From: Methylobacterium sp. PvR107
GTDB lineage: Bacteria; Pseudomonadota; Alphaproteobacteria; Rhizobiales; Beijerinckiaceae
Length of the DNA stretch: 64,000 nt
Assembly: GCF_017833295.1 (NCBI RefSeq)
Contig: NZ_JAFIBW010000001.1
Span: forward strand, 3,300,001 to 3,364,000
Direction: 5' to 3'
Each line of letters opens with the position of its first letter. Positions within the stretch are counted from its first letter, which is position 1. The notes beneath the pieces were generated by a model that worked only from the letters and a program-made list of their open reading frames with translations, did not search any database and was not told the DNA's origin. The position numbers and the translations under genes are program-made. This document shows, piece after piece, positions 26,333-37,163 of the stretch.

Positions 26333-27343
26333 ATGCCCGCCCGCCTTCGCACCCGACTCGCGCTCACCACGATCCTGGGAGCCCTGCTCCTCGGCCACCC
26401 GGCCGCCGCGCAGGACGCCTCCGAGCTGGTGGTGCGCCTCGGGCGCATCGAGAACCAGTCCCGGCTCATGGCTGGGCAGATCGAGACCCTCCAATACGAG
26501 AACCGCCAGCTCAAGGAGCAGCTGCGCAAGTTCCAGGAGGATATCGAGTTCCGCCTGAACGAGGGCAAAGGCGGCAAGCCCTCCGCAGCCCCGGCGCCGG
26601 CGGGCGCCGTCAACGGCGGCAATCCGGGCGCCGGCCGCCCCGGCAAGCGCGGCGACGCCTTCGACCCGTCCCAATCCCCCGGTGCCCCGGGCGCCCCGAT
26701 GCAGCTCGGCAGCACGCAACCCTCACCGCCCCTGCCGTCCCGGGACGCCGTCGAGGCGGCCGAGGCCGCACCTCGGCCGCAGCGCCTGCCGCAAGGGGCG
26801 ATCAATGGGGCGATCAATGGAGCGACCAACGGCGAGGACGAGGACGCGGATGCCGCGGCGCCCGGCTACGACGAGCCGGTGGACCTGCGCCCGCCGGCCC
26901 GGACGGGGGCGATCCCGGCGCGGCCCTCCGAGAGCGTGGCCGCCACCCAGACCGGCGATCCGGCCTCGGATTACGACTCCGCCGTGGAGCTGTACCGCGC
27001 CAAGCAGTACGAGCAGGCCGAGATGGGCCTGCGCCAGTTCATCCAGTCGCATCCGCGCGACAACCGCGTTGCCGGCGCGACCTACTGGCTCGGCGAGAGC
27101 TATCTGGCCCGCGGCCGCAACCGCGAGGCGGCCGAGCAGTTCCTGAAGGTCTCGACCGACTACGCCCGCTCGTCCCAGGCGCCCGACGCCATGCTGAAGC
27201 TCGGCGTCACGCTCAACGCGCTGGGGGCCCGCGAGCAGGCCTGCGCGACGCTGGCCGAGCTGGACCGGAAATTCCCGAATGCCGGCACCGGCGTCCGTCA
27301 GGGCGTCGCGCGCGAGCAGAAGCGCGCCCGCTGCGGCGCTTGA
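26333..27343 (+). CDS. cpoB: Division coordinator CpoB (YbgF)
   Basis: A 336-residue periplasmic protein linking Tol-Pal constriction to peptidoglycan synthesis by PBPs. The signal peptide ends at about AAAQD. A trimerising coiled coil follows (ELVVRLGRIENQSRLM through LKEQLRKFQEDIEFR), then a Pro/Ala-rich linker with a 12-bp repeat encoding AINGAINGATNG. Three C-terminal TPR units end the protein (YDSAVELYRAKQYEQAEMGL, ATYWLGESYLARGRN, DAMLKLGVTLNALG). It is between pal and tilS, and its TGA overlaps the tilS TTG start. Confidence 0.93.
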   Translation: MPARLRTRLALTTILGALLLGHPAAAQDASELVVRLGRIENQSRLMAGQIETLQYENRQLKEQLRKFQEDIEFRLNEGKGGKPSAAPAPAGAVNGGNPGAGRPGKRGDAFDPSQSPGAPGAPMQLGSTQPSPPLPSRDAVEAAEAAPRPQRLPQGAINGAINGATNGEDEDADAAAPGYDEPVDLRPPARTGAIPARPSESVAATQTGDPASDYDSAVELYRAKQYEQAEMGLRQFIQSHPRDNRVAGATYWLGESYLARGRNREAAEQFLKVSTDYARSSQAPDAMLKLGVTLNALGAREQACATLAELDRKFPNAGTGVRQGVAREQKRARCGA

Positions 27344-28497
27344 GCGGGCCGGGCGATCCGGTCCTCGACGCCCTGAGCCCCTGGCTCGGCCTCTCCGCGC
27401 CCGACCGGCCGGGCATTCTCCTCGCCGTCTCGGGCGGCCCCGATTCGACCGCCCTGATGCACGCCGCCGCGGCCTTGCGCGGCGCGACCGGCGTATCCGT
27501 GCAGGTCGCCACCGTGGATCACGGCCTGCGGGCGGGCTCCGACGCCGAGGCCGAAGCCGTTGGCCAAGCCGCCCGGACCCTCGGCCTGCCCCACGCGATC
27601 CTGCCCTGGTCGGGCCCGAAGCCCGGCACCGGCCTGCAGGACGCGGCCCGCAACGCCCGCTACGCCCTGCTCGCCGCCCATGCCGAGGCGGTCGGCGCCG
27701 GCCTCGTCCTCACCGCGCACACACAGGACGACCAGGCCGAGACGGTGCTGATGCGGCTCGCCGCCGGCAGCGGCCTCGCCGGGCTCGCCGGCATGCCCGC
27801 CGAACGGGGGCTCGCCCCCGGCCTGACGCTCGGCCGCCCGTTCCTGCACCTGCCGAAATCCGCCCTGCTGGCGTGGTGCGCGGCCCGCGGCATTCCGTAT
27901 CTGCACGATCCCGCCAACGCGAATCCCCGTTTCGCCCGGGCGCGGCTGCGCGCGTCCTGGCCGGCCCTGGAGCGCGAGGGCCTGACCCCGGCGCGCCTCG
28001 CCCGTCTGGCCGAGCGCGCCGCCCGCGACGAGGCCGCGCTCCGGAGCGCGGCGGAGCGGGCCTTCGACACCGCTCGGCGGCCCGGCGCGCCGGGGGGTGC
28101 GATCCTCTGCCTCGAGGGTGCCGCCCTGGCGGCGCTGCCGGACGCCGTGGCCCTGCGCTGCATCGATCTCGCCCTGAGCCGGGCCGGCGGAGCGCCGCGC
28201 CGGCTCGAACGCCTCGAGGCGCTGGTCCTCGAATCGCTGCTGCCGGCCCTGCGTCGCGGCGTGCCGGTCCGGCGCACCCTGGCGGGGCTTCTGGTCGCCG
28301 CGGAGGCCGACGGGACCGTGAGCCTCGCCCCCGCTCCGCCGCGCCGCCGCAGGGCGGCGGGTGCTGCCCTCGCCGCAGGGGTTCCCGAATTACTTGGCAA
28401 CGGAGACACCCCCGCCTACATTGGCGAGGTGTGCACGGATGGACCGGAACAGCCGCGTGGCATGTCCGTCTTGGGGGTCGCACACGCCAAGGATTGA
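27340..28497 (+). CDS. tilS: tRNA(Ile)-lysidine synthetase TilS
   Basis: A 385-residue ATP-dependent enzyme that converts C34 of tRNA-Ile(CAU) to lysidine, needed to read AUA codons. The PP-loop is AVSGGPDSTALMHAA near residues 30-44, followed by VATVDHGLRAGSDAEA and LTAHTQDDQAETVLMRLAAGSGLAGLAGM. The start is a TTG whose last bases form the cpoB stop (TTGA), suggesting translational coupling. The C-terminal part after the TilS domain is Arg/Ala-rich and ends (GVAHAKD) three bases before ftsH, so the ftsH promoter must lie inside tilS. Confidence 0.92.
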   Translation: MSGPGDPVLDALSPWLGLSAPDRPGILLAVSGGPDSTALMHAAAALRGATGVSVQVATVDHGLRAGSDAEAEAVGQAARTLGLPHAILPWSGPKPGTGLQDAARNARYALLAAHAEAVGAGLVLTAHTQDDQAETVLMRLAAGSGLAGLAGMPAERGLAPGLTLGRPFLHLPKSALLAWCAARGIPYLHDPANANPRFARARLRASWPALEREGLTPARLARLAERAARDEAALRSAAERAFDTARRPGAPGGAILCLEGAALAALPDAVALRCIDLALSRAGGAPRRLERLEALVLESLLPALRRGVPVRRTLAGLLVAAEADGTVSLAPAPPRRRRAAGAALAAGVPELLGNGDTPAYIGEVCTDGPEQPRGMSVLGVAHAKD

Positions 28498-28500
28498 TCG

Positions 28501-30423
<1,923 letters not shown>

Positions 30424-30446
30424 GCCCTCGGGACAGACCATCGGAA

Positions 30447-30469
30447 GGGCGCCGCGAGGCGCCCTTTTT
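30447..30469 (+). terminator. Rho-independent terminator after ftsH
   Basis: A perfect 7-bp GC stem (GGGCGCC-gcga-GGCGCCC) is followed by five T residues, 24 bp past the ftsH stop. It ends the pal/cpoB/tilS/ftsH transcription block. Confidence 0.9.
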
Positions 30470-30521
30470 CGTGGTCGGATATGCAGGGGTTTCGATAACA
30501 TTCGCAGAATTCGACGCGTCT

Positions 30522-30562
30522 CTCCCTCCCCCGCAGAGGGAGGAGGGCGCGTCGCGTTTCGC
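30522..30562. repeat. End fragment of the ~190-bp element family
   Basis: The sequence ctccctcccccgcagaggga matches the right end of copies B and C (ccctcccccgcagaggg), but the rest of the element does not follow. It may be a solo end or a remnant in the 250-bp ftsH-tauE gap. Confidence 0.45.
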
Positions 30563-30675
30563 GTGACAATCCGGATCCCCTGTCGGCGAAACGGGGCTGG
30601 CGGCTTGGCTGGAGGCTCGGCGTCCCCCCTCGAATCGGAAAGACAGGGCCCCTACGCAGCGCCGCAAAAGCCCCC

Positions 30676-31422
30676 ATGCCGGTCTCGACCTATCTCGTCG
30701 TCGCCCTCGGCGCCGGCGTCGCCGGCTTCGTGCAGGGCCTGTCGGGTTTCGCCTTCGGGCTGGTGGCGCTGTCGTTCTGGGCCTGGGTGATCGACCCGAA
30801 GCTCGCCGCCGTGCTGGCCGTCTCCGGCGGCCTGGCCGGGCAGGTGGTGGCCGCCGTCACGGTCCGGCGCGGGCTCGATCTCGGCCGCATCGCACCGTTC
30901 GTGCTCGGCGGCCTCGCCGGGATCCCGCTCGGGGTGCTGCTGCTGCCGCGCCTCGACGCGGATTGGTTCAAGGCGCTGCTGGGCCTCCTGCTGATGGTCT
31001 GGTGCCCGCTGATGCTGCTCGCCCGGGACCTGCCGCGGATCACGGCCGGGGGCCGGATCGCGGATGCCGCGGTCGGCCTCGCCGGCGGCATGATGGGCGG
31101 CCTGGGCGGCTTCACGGGCGTGCTCCCGACCCTGTGGTGCACCCTGCGCCGCTACGAGCGCGACGTGCAGCGCACGATCATCCAGAACTTCAATCTCGCG
31201 ATGCTGACCGTGACGATGATCTCCTACCTTGCCACCGGCCTGGTCACCCGGCCGATGCTTCCGATGCTGGCCGTGGTGCTGCCCGCCATGCTGGTGCCGA
31301 CGCTGCTCGGCACCCGGGCCTATGTCGGCATCAGCGAGGCCGGGTTCCGCAAGCTGGTCCTGACGCTCCTGACGGGCTCGGGCGTCATCCTCGTCGCCGC
31401 GTCATTGCCGAGGATCCTGTAG
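30676..31422 (+). CDS. TauE/SafE-family membrane transporter
   Basis: A 248-residue polytopic membrane protein, probably an exporter of sulfite, sulfonates or other small organic anions. It shows the two-fold repeat of the family: GAGVAGFVQGLSGFAFGLV in the first half, and AVGLAGGMMGGLGGFTGVLPTLWCTLRR with its Gly-rich turn in the second. About eight hydrophobic segments can be seen. It sits between ftsH and glmM, which in many Rhizobiales are direct neighbours. The substrate is not indicated by context. Confidence 0.88.
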   Translation: MPVSTYLVVALGAGVAGFVQGLSGFAFGLVALSFWAWVIDPKLAAVLAVSGGLAGQVVAAVTVRRGLDLGRIAPFVLGGLAGIPLGVLLLPRLDADWFKALLGLLLMVWCPLMLLARDLPRITAGGRIADAAVGLAGGMMGGLGGFTGVLPTLWCTLRRYERDVQRTIIQNFNLAMLTVTMISYLATGLVTRPMLPMLAVVLPAMLVPTLLGTRAYVGISEAGFRKLVLTLLTGSGVILVAASLPRIL

Positions 31423-31558
31423 CGCGGCATCGGCCCCCGCCGTATTTCGACCGCCTTTGTCGCGGAGCAACCGATTCACCACGGCACGGCGTCCGCCCCC
31501 GGACCCGGCCGCGATCTGCTAAGTCTGGTCCGGCCTTCGTCAGGGCCCCGGAGACGTC

Positions 31559-32902
31559 ATGGTGCGCAAGTATTTCGGAACCGACGGCATCCGGGGTCGG
31601 GCCAACGGGGTGATCACGCCCGAACTCGCCCTCAAGGTCGGGCAGGCCGCCGGCCTCGTGTTCCAGCGCGGCGACCATCGCCACCGGGTGGTGATCGGCA
31701 AGGACACCCGCCTCTCCGGCTACATGATCGAGACCGCGCTCGTGGCGGGCTTCACCTCGGTGGGCATGGACGTCCTGCTCCTCGGCCCCGTGCCGACGCC
31801 CGCCGTGGCGATGCTGACCCGCTCCATGCGGGCCGATCTCGGCGTGATGATCTCGGCCTCGCACAACCCGTTCGAGGACAACGGCATCAAGCTGTTCGGG
31901 CCCGACGGCTTCAAGCTCAACGACGCGATCGAGCGCGAGATCGAGGGGCTGATCGACGCCGACATGCACAAGCGCCTGTCCGGCTCCCAGGATCTCGGCC
32001 GGGCCAAGCGCATCGAGAGCGTGCATGCCCGCTACGTGGAATTCGCCAAGCGTACCCTGCCGCGGCAGGTGACCCTGGACGGCCTGCGCGTCGTGGTCGA
32101 TTGCGCCAACGGCGCCGCCTATCGGGTCGCCCCCGAGACCCTCTGGGAACTCGGCGCCGAGGTCATCGCGATCGGCACCGAGCCGGACGGGTTCAACATC
32201 AACCGCGATGTCGGCTCGACCGCGCCGGCGGCCCTCATCGACAAGGTGCGCGAGCGCCGGGCCGATATCGGCATCGCGCTCGATGGCGATGCCGACCGGG
32301 TGCTGATCGTCGACGAGAAGGGCCAGGTGGTCGACGGCGACCAGCTCATGGCCGTCGTGGCCCGCTCCTGGCAGGAGGACGAGCGCCTCACCCAGCCGGG
32401 CGTGGTCGCCACGATCATGTCCAATCTCGGCCTGGAGCGCTATCTCGGCGGCCTCGGCCTGACGCTCGCCCGCACCGCGGTGGGCGACCGCTACGTCCTC
32501 GAGCACATGCGCCAGCACGGCTACAATCTCGGCGGCGAGCAATCCGGCCACATCATCATGTCGGACTACACGACGACGGGCGACGGCTTGGTGGCGGCGC
32601 TCCAGCTCCTCAGCGTGGTGCAGCGGCAGAACCGGCCGGTGAGCGAGGTCTGCCACTGCTTCGACCCGCTGCCGCAGATCCTCAAGAACGTCCGCTACAA
32701 GGCCGGCGAGCCCCTGCGGCAGGACAGCGTGGTCAGCGCCATCGAGCACGCCCGCGAGCGGCTCGGCAATACCGGCCGCCTGGTCATCCGCCCCTCGGGC
32801 ACCGAGCCGGTGATCCGCGTGATGGCCGAGGGCGACGATCGTGGCCTCGTCAACGCGGTGGTCGACGAGGTGGTCGACGCCGTCACCCGGGCCGCGGCCT
32901 GA
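31559..32902 (+). CDS. glmM: Phosphoglucosamine mutase GlmM
   Basis: A 447-residue cytoplasmic enzyme that converts glucosamine 6-phosphate to glucosamine 1-phosphate for UDP-GlcNAc, peptidoglycan and LPS. It starts [15 protein letters not shown]. The phosphoserine loop is [15 protein letters not shown] (Ser near residue 101), the metal loop [14 protein letters not shown], the sugar loop [13 protein letters not shown] and the phosphate-binding loop [12 protein letters not shown]. Full length. The position downstream of ftsH, with tauE between, follows the usual ftsH-glmM order. Confidence 0.97.
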   Translation: MVRKYFGTDGIRGRANGVITPELALKVGQAAGLVFQRGDHRHRVVIGKDTRLSGYMIETALVAGFTSVGMDVLLLGPVPTPAVAMLTRSMRADLGVMISASHNPFEDNGIKLFGPDGFKLNDAIEREIEGLIDADMHKRLSGSQDLGRAKRIESVHARYVEFAKRTLPRQVTLDGLRVVVDCANGAAYRVAPETLWELGAEVIAIGTEPDGFNINRDVGSTAPAALIDKVRERRADIGIALDGDADRVLIVDEKGQVVDGDQLMAVVARSWQEDERLTQPGVVATIMSNLGLERYLGGLGLTLARTAVGDRYVLEHMRQHGYNLGGEQSGHIIMSDYTTTGDGLVAALQLLSVVQRQNRPVSEVCHCFDPLPQILKNVRYKAGEPLRQDSVVSAIEHARERLGNTGRLVIRPSGTEPVIRVMAEGDDRGLVNAVVDEVVDAVTRAAA

Positions 32903-32906
32903 CCGG

Positions 32907-33245
32907 TCAGGCGCGGTCGTAGGCGGCGCGGAGTTCCGCCGGCGCCGTCATCCGCCACGCCGCCAGCAGGGCTGCCCGCAGGGTTTCCTCCGCGCAGAGG
33001 TCGAGATCGAGATTGGTCCAGCCGCGGCGGCCCCAGGCGCCGTCCAGCGGCGTGAACAGGTCCGGCTCGGCCGCGCACAGGGCTGCCTGATCGTCGGGCG
33101 ACAGCCGCACCACCAGCCGCGCCTCCTCGACCCACAGGGTCGCCAGCACCCGGCCGCCGACGCGGAAATCCGGGTTTCCGCTATGGGCACCCGCCACGGT
33201 CTCCGGCAGCATCAGCGCCAGGATGCGCACCTCCTCGGGGAGCAT
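32907..33245 (-). CDS. MmcQ/YjbR-family DNA-binding-like protein
   Basis: A 112-residue protein of the YjbR/CyaY-like fold. The pattern LPETVAGAHSGNPDFRVGGRVLATL, then RLVVRLSPDDQAALCAA, and GAWGRRGWTNLDLDLCAEETL is diagnostic. Some members bind DNA, but the biological role is unknown. The ATG at 33245 is preferred to the in-frame GTG at 33266. It is convergent with glmM, four bases apart. Confidence 0.87.
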   Translation of the reverse strand: MLPEEVRILALMLPETVAGAHSGNPDFRVGGRVLATLWVEEARLVVRLSPDDQAALCAAEPDLFTPLDGAWGRRGWTNLDLDLCAEETLRAALLAAWRMTAPAELRAAYDRA

Positions 33246-33541
33246 CGGCGCCTCAACCGGACGCACGTGGATGGTCGGCTGGCGGTCGCCACTCGACCGG
33301 GACGGCGTCGGCCGCGTCGCTCATGGCTGCTTCTCCGCGGCAGTTATCGGGCGCGTCCATGGCGAAGCATGGCCACGGAGACAAGTAGAATTTGAAGATC
33401 TGGGATCCCCGTGGCTGACGGGAATGCGCAAGCCTAACATTTAACGTTAAGCCAGATTTAAGACGTTGCTTTCATCCTTCACCCGTACCCCCGAGACCGC
33501 ACGCGGAGCGTCCGGCTCACGTGTCCAGTGAAGGAATTCCC
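33246..33541. other. Promoter region of the first porin gene
   Basis: About 300 bp that becomes AT-rich close to the porin. It contains the palindrome ttaacgttaa (33441-33450) within a low-GC stretch at 33430-33480, the likely promoter zone. No gene is seen. Confidence 0.4.
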
Positions 33542-34534
33542 ATGGCCCGCTCCAAGCTGAACGCTTTGGTGCGTAGCCTGACGCTCGTGGCGAGCGTCGG
33601 TGCGCCCTGCCTCGCCGCCGCCGCGGATCTACTGCCGCCGCCGCCCCCGCCACCGCCGCCCCCGCCGATCGAGGTCGGTGGCGGCTGGTACCTGCGCGGC
33701 GACGTGGGCGCGAGCATCTACACCCGTCCGAAGTACAGCGAGGCCTACGACTACACCGGCTATTCCGAATCCAACCGGTCCTTCGGCAACGAGGTCGGCA
33801 GCGGCGGTTTCGCGGGGGTCGGCGTCGGCTACCAGTTCACCCCGTTCTTCCGCGGCGACGTCACCGGTGAGTACCGCTACGCCACCGGCCTGCGCGGCAG
33901 CGAGTATTACCGCGGCCCCGATTTCGATGACGGCCTCGGGTCGCACGGCGTGAACAAGTCGAGCGGCCACTTCGACTCCGCGGTGGTGCTGGCCAACGCG
34001 TATTTCGATCTCGGCACGTGGTACGGCATCACGCCGTTCATCGGCGGCGGCGTCGGCTACGCTTTCAACCACGTCTCGTCCTACTCGACCAACCAGCAGT
34101 TCACCAGCCCGACCTACGGCTACGATTACGGCAACCCGATCTACGATTGCGGATGCGGACATCCCTCCTACAATTACGGGCCCGTCTACGACGCCAACGG
34201 CAACGCGGTCTACAACACCAACAGCAGCACCAAGTTCTACAAGGACAAGACCTCCGGCAGCTTCGCCTGGGCGCTCCATGCCGGTCTCGCCTACAACGTC
34301 ACAGACGCGTTCAAGATCGAGCTGGCCTACCGCTACCTGAACCTCGGCAAGGCGCAGACCGGCGCGGGCTTCGAGCCCTGCTGCACCGGCAGCCTGCAGG
34401 CGATCAAGGTGAAGGACATCGAGGCGCACGACGTGAAGATCGGCCTGCGCTACTACCTCGGCGGCGTCGTCGCGGCCCCGCTGCCGCCGCTGATGCCGGA
34501 GCCGATTCCCGGCCCGCTGGTGCGCAAGTACTGA
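33542..34534 (+). CDS. Outer-membrane beta-barrel protein with a poly-proline leader and paired cysteines
   Basis: 330 residues with a signal peptide ending about AAAAD, a run of 11 prolines directly after it, and then an Omp25/opacity-type barrel (GWYLRGDVGASIYT, FAGVGVGYQFTPFFRGDVTGEYR, TPFIGGGVGYAFNHV, AYRYLNLGKAQ, GLRYYLGG) ending with an aromatic residue (RKY). AAGGAA precedes the ATG. Two loops carry cysteines, IYDCGCGHPS and FEPCCTGS, unusual for outer-membrane barrels and possibly forming disulfides or a metal site. The poly-Pro run probably spans the periplasm or peptidoglycan. It is followed by a terminator. Confidence 0.87.
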   Translation: MARSKLNALVRSLTLVASVGAPCLAAAADLLPPPPPPPPPPPIEVGGGWYLRGDVGASIYTRPKYSEAYDYTGYSESNRSFGNEVGSGGFAGVGVGYQFTPFFRGDVTGEYRYATGLRGSEYYRGPDFDDGLGSHGVNKSSGHFDSAVVLANAYFDLGTWYGITPFIGGGVGYAFNHVSSYSTNQQFTSPTYGYDYGNPIYDCGCGHPSYNYGPVYDANGNAVYNTNSSTKFYKDKTSGSFAWALHAGLAYNVTDAFKIELAYRYLNLGKAQTGAGFEPCCTGSLQAIKVKDIEAHDVKIGLRYYLGGVVAAPLPPLMPEPIPGPLVRKY

Positions 34535-34572
34535 TCGCGCACCGAACCTGACCCATCTGGTGAGCCTGACGA

Positions 34573-34598
34573 CGGCGCGGAGATCCTCCGCGCCGTTT
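34573..34598 (+). terminator. Rho-independent terminator after the first porin gene
   Basis: A perfect 10-bp stem (cggcgcggag / ctccgcgccg) with a 3-base loop and a short T run (TTT). It lies 38 bp past the porin stop. Confidence 0.82.
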
Positions 34599-34704
34599 CG
34601 CGTTGCGGGCGCTGCCCGCCGGGCTTTCCGGCCTGTCGCGGGTGCCAAGTGCGCCGCCGTTGACACGCACCAAGACCAGAATGGTCGGATCGGGACTGGG
34701 GAAT

Positions 34705-35856
34705 CTAGTGGTTGAACTCTGACGGTTGAGTCCGTCCGGGGTTTCGTTTTGCGCTGTGCCCTGCGAGTCTGGCGGGATGCGTAGCGGCATCTCCTTCACG
34801 CTCTCTGCCTCGGATCGCCTTCAGCTCGACGCCCTCGTGGCGGACCGCAACACGCCGCAGAAGCATGTCTGGCGCGCCCGCATCGTGTTGCTGAGCGCCG
34901 ATGGCCTTGGCACTCACGCGATCATGCGCGCGGCGGGCGTGTCCAAGACCGCAGTCTGGCGCTGGCAGGAGCGCTTCGCACAGGAGGGCATTGGTGGGCT
35001 CCTTCGAGACAAGACACGGCCAGCGCGCATCCCACCGCTAGGCCCGGAGGTCGCAGCGCGCGTGGTGGCCCTGACGCAAGGAGAGCCACCCGGCGAGACC
35101 ACGCATTGGACAGCGGCTGCCATGGCCAAGGCCGCATCCGTCAGCGTCTCGTCCGTGCAGCGGATCTGGCGCGGGCACGGCCTGCAGCCGCACCGGGTAC
35201 GGCAGTTCAAGCTCTCCACCGACCCGGCCTTCGCCGCCAAATTGCGCGATGTGGTCGGGCTCTACGTCGATCCACCGGCCCATGCCGTGGTGCTCTCTGT
35301 CGACGAGAAGTCGCAGATCCAGGCACTCGCTCGCACGCAGGCCCCGCTGCCCATGAAGCCGGGTCAGCCGACGACGCACACCCATGACTACAAGCGCCAC
35401 GGCACGACGACCTTGTTTGCCGCTCTGGACGTCCTGGAGGGCAAGGTGATCGGCCGCTGCATGCAGCGTCACCGGCACCAGGAGTTCATCCGCTTTCTCA
35501 ACACAGTCGAGGCGGCGGTCCCGGCCGGAAAGGTCGTCCACGCGATCTTGGACAACTACGCCGTCCACAAGCACCCGAAGGTCCGCTCCTGGCTCGACCG
35601 ACACCCGCGCTGGACCTTCCATTTCACCCCCACCTCCGCCTCCTGGCTCAACGCCGTCGAGGGCTTCTTCGCCAAGCTCGCGAAGCGCCGGCTGCGACGG
35701 GGCATGTTCCGATCACTGGTCGAGGTCCAGGCCGCCATCAAACGCTTCATCGCCGAGAGCAATGGGGAACCGAAGCCCTTTGTCTGGACCGCAGACCCGG
35801 ATCGCATCATCCAGGCCGCCAAACGCGGGCACCAAGCGTTAGACTCGCACCACTAG
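34705..35856 (+). mobile_element. IS630-family insertion sequence, apparently intact
   Basis: About 1.15 kb. The ends are imperfect inverted repeats: the left begins ctagtggttgaactctgacg and the reverse complement of the right begins ctagtggtgcgagtctaacg (17 of 24 positions match by eye). CTAG occurs at both ends, consistent with the TA target duplication of IS630/Tc1-mariner elements. One complete transposase gene lies inside. It sits between two unrelated porin genes and does not break either. Confidence 0.88.
34777..35856 (+). CDS. IS630-family transposase
   Basis: A 359-residue single-frame transposase. The N-terminal helix-turn-helix is RAAGVSKTAVWRWQERFAQEG. The DDE catalytic residues are in VVLSVDEKSQIQAL, HAILDNYAVHKHP and SWLNAVEGFFAKLAKRRL. 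I start at the ATG encoding MRSGISFTLSASD; an upstream TTG at 34726 is possible. The TAG stop codon lies within the right-end CTAG, so the coding sequence reaches the element's very tip. No frameshift is seen, so it may be active. Confidence 0.93.
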   Translation: MRSGISFTLSASDRLQLDALVADRNTPQKHVWRARIVLLSADGLGTHAIMRAAGVSKTAVWRWQERFAQEGIGGLLRDKTRPARIPPLGPEVAARVVALTQGEPPGETTHWTAAAMAKAASVSVSSVQRIWRGHGLQPHRVRQFKLSTDPAFAAKLRDVVGLYVDPPAHAVVLSVDEKSQIQALARTQAPLPMKPGQPTTHTHDYKRHGTTTLFAALDVLEGKVIGRCMQRHRHQEFIRFLNTVEAAVPAGKVVHAILDNYAVHKHPKVRSWLDRHPRWTFHFTPTSASWLNAVEGFFAKLAKRRLRRGMFRSLVEVQAAIKRFIAESNGEPKPFVWTADPDRIIQAAKRGHQALDSHH

Positions 35857-35943
35857 GTTAGCAACGGACAATTAAGGTTACTCATCTACCAATCAATCGA
35901 GGCTCGATCCGCCGTCCATCTCTTCAGTCCCAGGACGATCCCG

Positions 35944-36864
35944 ATGCGTACCGTCACCTTTCCGCTGCTGGCGGTTCTCGGTCTCTGCGGCGTGACCACC
36001 GCCCGAGCCGCCGATCTGGATTACGATTACCTGCGCGGCGCCGAGTACGACCCGGTCGCGGCGCCGGTCCCGGTGATCGACTGGAGCGGCTTCTATGTCG
36101 GCGGCCACGGCGGCTTCACCTCGACCAGCCTGGGCTTCGGAAACACCGCCCAGCCCATCGTCGCCAACGATCTGCGCCAGACCACGGTCGAGAGCCAGTT
36201 CCGTGTCTCCACCCTGCTGTCGTCGAACGCCAGCCAGCGGGTGAACGGAACCAGCTTCGGCGCCCTGGCCGGCTACAACATGCAGTTCGATGAGATCGTC
36301 CTCGGGATCGAGGCCGACTACACGCATTTCGGCTCGGGCGGAGCGGTCCGCGACAGCATCGGCCGGCAGATGGTGACCAGCGACGGATTCGTGAACTACG
36401 TTCACCTCGCGAGCACCTCCAGCACCAAGCTCGACGATTACGCCACGCTGCGCGCCCGGGCGGGATACGCGTTCGGCAACTTCCTTCCCTTCGTGACGGG
36501 CGGGTTCGCGATCGGCTCGGCGCAGATTACCGACCGCGTGTCCGTGCAGGTGGCCGGCTACGACCAGGCGACCTACAAGGCGAACCAGGCGATCGCGGAC
36601 GGTTCTAAGCCGGCCTATGTCGGACGTTACGGCTACAGCGCGTTCGACCCGAACAACCCGGAAGTCGGGCTCCTCGCTCCGGACGTGTTCAACCGCACCA
36701 AGACGAAGGTCGTCGGCGGTTTCTCGGCCGGCACCGGTATCGAGTACGCCATTACGCCGAATATTTTGCTGCGCGCCGAGTATCAGTACGTGATCTTCAA
36801 TGCCTTCGACGGGCACAAGGTCAACCTGAACACCGTCCGCGGCGGCGCGGCGGTCAAGTTCTGA
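35944..36864 (+). CDS. Omp25/RopB-type outer-membrane beta-barrel protein
   Basis: 306 residues. The signal peptide MRTVTFPLLAVLGLCGVTTARA precedes a barrel of the rhizobial Omp25/opacity type: WSGFYVGGHGGFTSTSLGFG, FGALAGYNMQFDEIVLGIEADYTHFG, YATLRARAGYAFGNFLPFVTGGFAIG, and the closing GGFSAGTGIEYAITPNILLRAEYQYVIF ending AVKF with a C-terminal Phe. The IS630 element lies 87 bp upstream of its ATG and may have replaced or displaced its native promoter. It overlaps the start region of a small secreted-protein gene. Confidence 0.88.
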   Translation: MRTVTFPLLAVLGLCGVTTARAADLDYDYLRGAEYDPVAAPVPVIDWSGFYVGGHGGFTSTSLGFGNTAQPIVANDLRQTTVESQFRVSTLLSSNASQRVNGTSFGALAGYNMQFDEIVLGIEADYTHFGSGGAVRDSIGRQMVTSDGFVNYVHLASTSSTKLDDYATLRARAGYAFGNFLPFVTGGFAIGSAQITDRVSVQVAGYDQATYKANQAIADGSKPAYVGRYGYSAFDPNNPEVGLLAPDVFNRTKTKVVGGFSAGTGIEYAITPNILLRAEYQYVIFNAFDGHKVNLNTVRGGAAVKF

Positions 36865-36890
36865 TGCCGTGCTTCGGCGGGAGCCTGCCC

Positions 36891-37130
36891 ATGCCAATCT
36901 CACGCGCCGCCTGCATCGCCGCCCTGCTGCTCGTCGCCGGCCCGCTCCTCGAGCCCGCCGGCGCGGCGGATTGGCCTCGAGACCGGCGCGGGCCGCGCCC
37001 GGTCCGCTTCCGCAGCACGGTCCGGGTCGTTCCCGTGGTCCCGCCGCCCGTGCTGGTGCGGGGCTACCTGCCGCGCAACCACAACATCCCGATGTACAAC
37101 GAGCCGCCCCGCCGGGGGCCGGCTTGGTGA
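36891..37130 (+). CDS. Small secreted proline/arginine-rich protein
   Basis: 79 residues from MPISRAACIAALLLVAGPLL, a clear signal peptide ending near AGAAD, then a basic, Pro-rich mature part (VRVVPVVPPPVLVRGYLPRNHNIP). The alternative ATG at 36864 overlaps the stop of the upstream porin (TGATG) and would add nine residues. The NYNEPP-like end MYNEPPRR is typical of small periplasmic proteins in Rhizobiales. No function is known; likely co-transcribed with the porin. Confidence 0.7.
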   Translation: MPISRAACIAALLLVAGPLLEPAGAADWPRDRRGPRPVRFRSTVRVVPVVPPPVLVRGYLPRNHNIPMYNEPPRRGPAW

Positions 37131-37163
37131 GACTGGCTTGGTGAGTGCCGCGGCGGCCCCGCC

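Noticed and set aside
30545..30560. A second parS-like sequence (gtttcgcgtgac)
   Set aside because: It breaks the central cacgtg and the right half of the palindrome, so it is not a credible ParB site.
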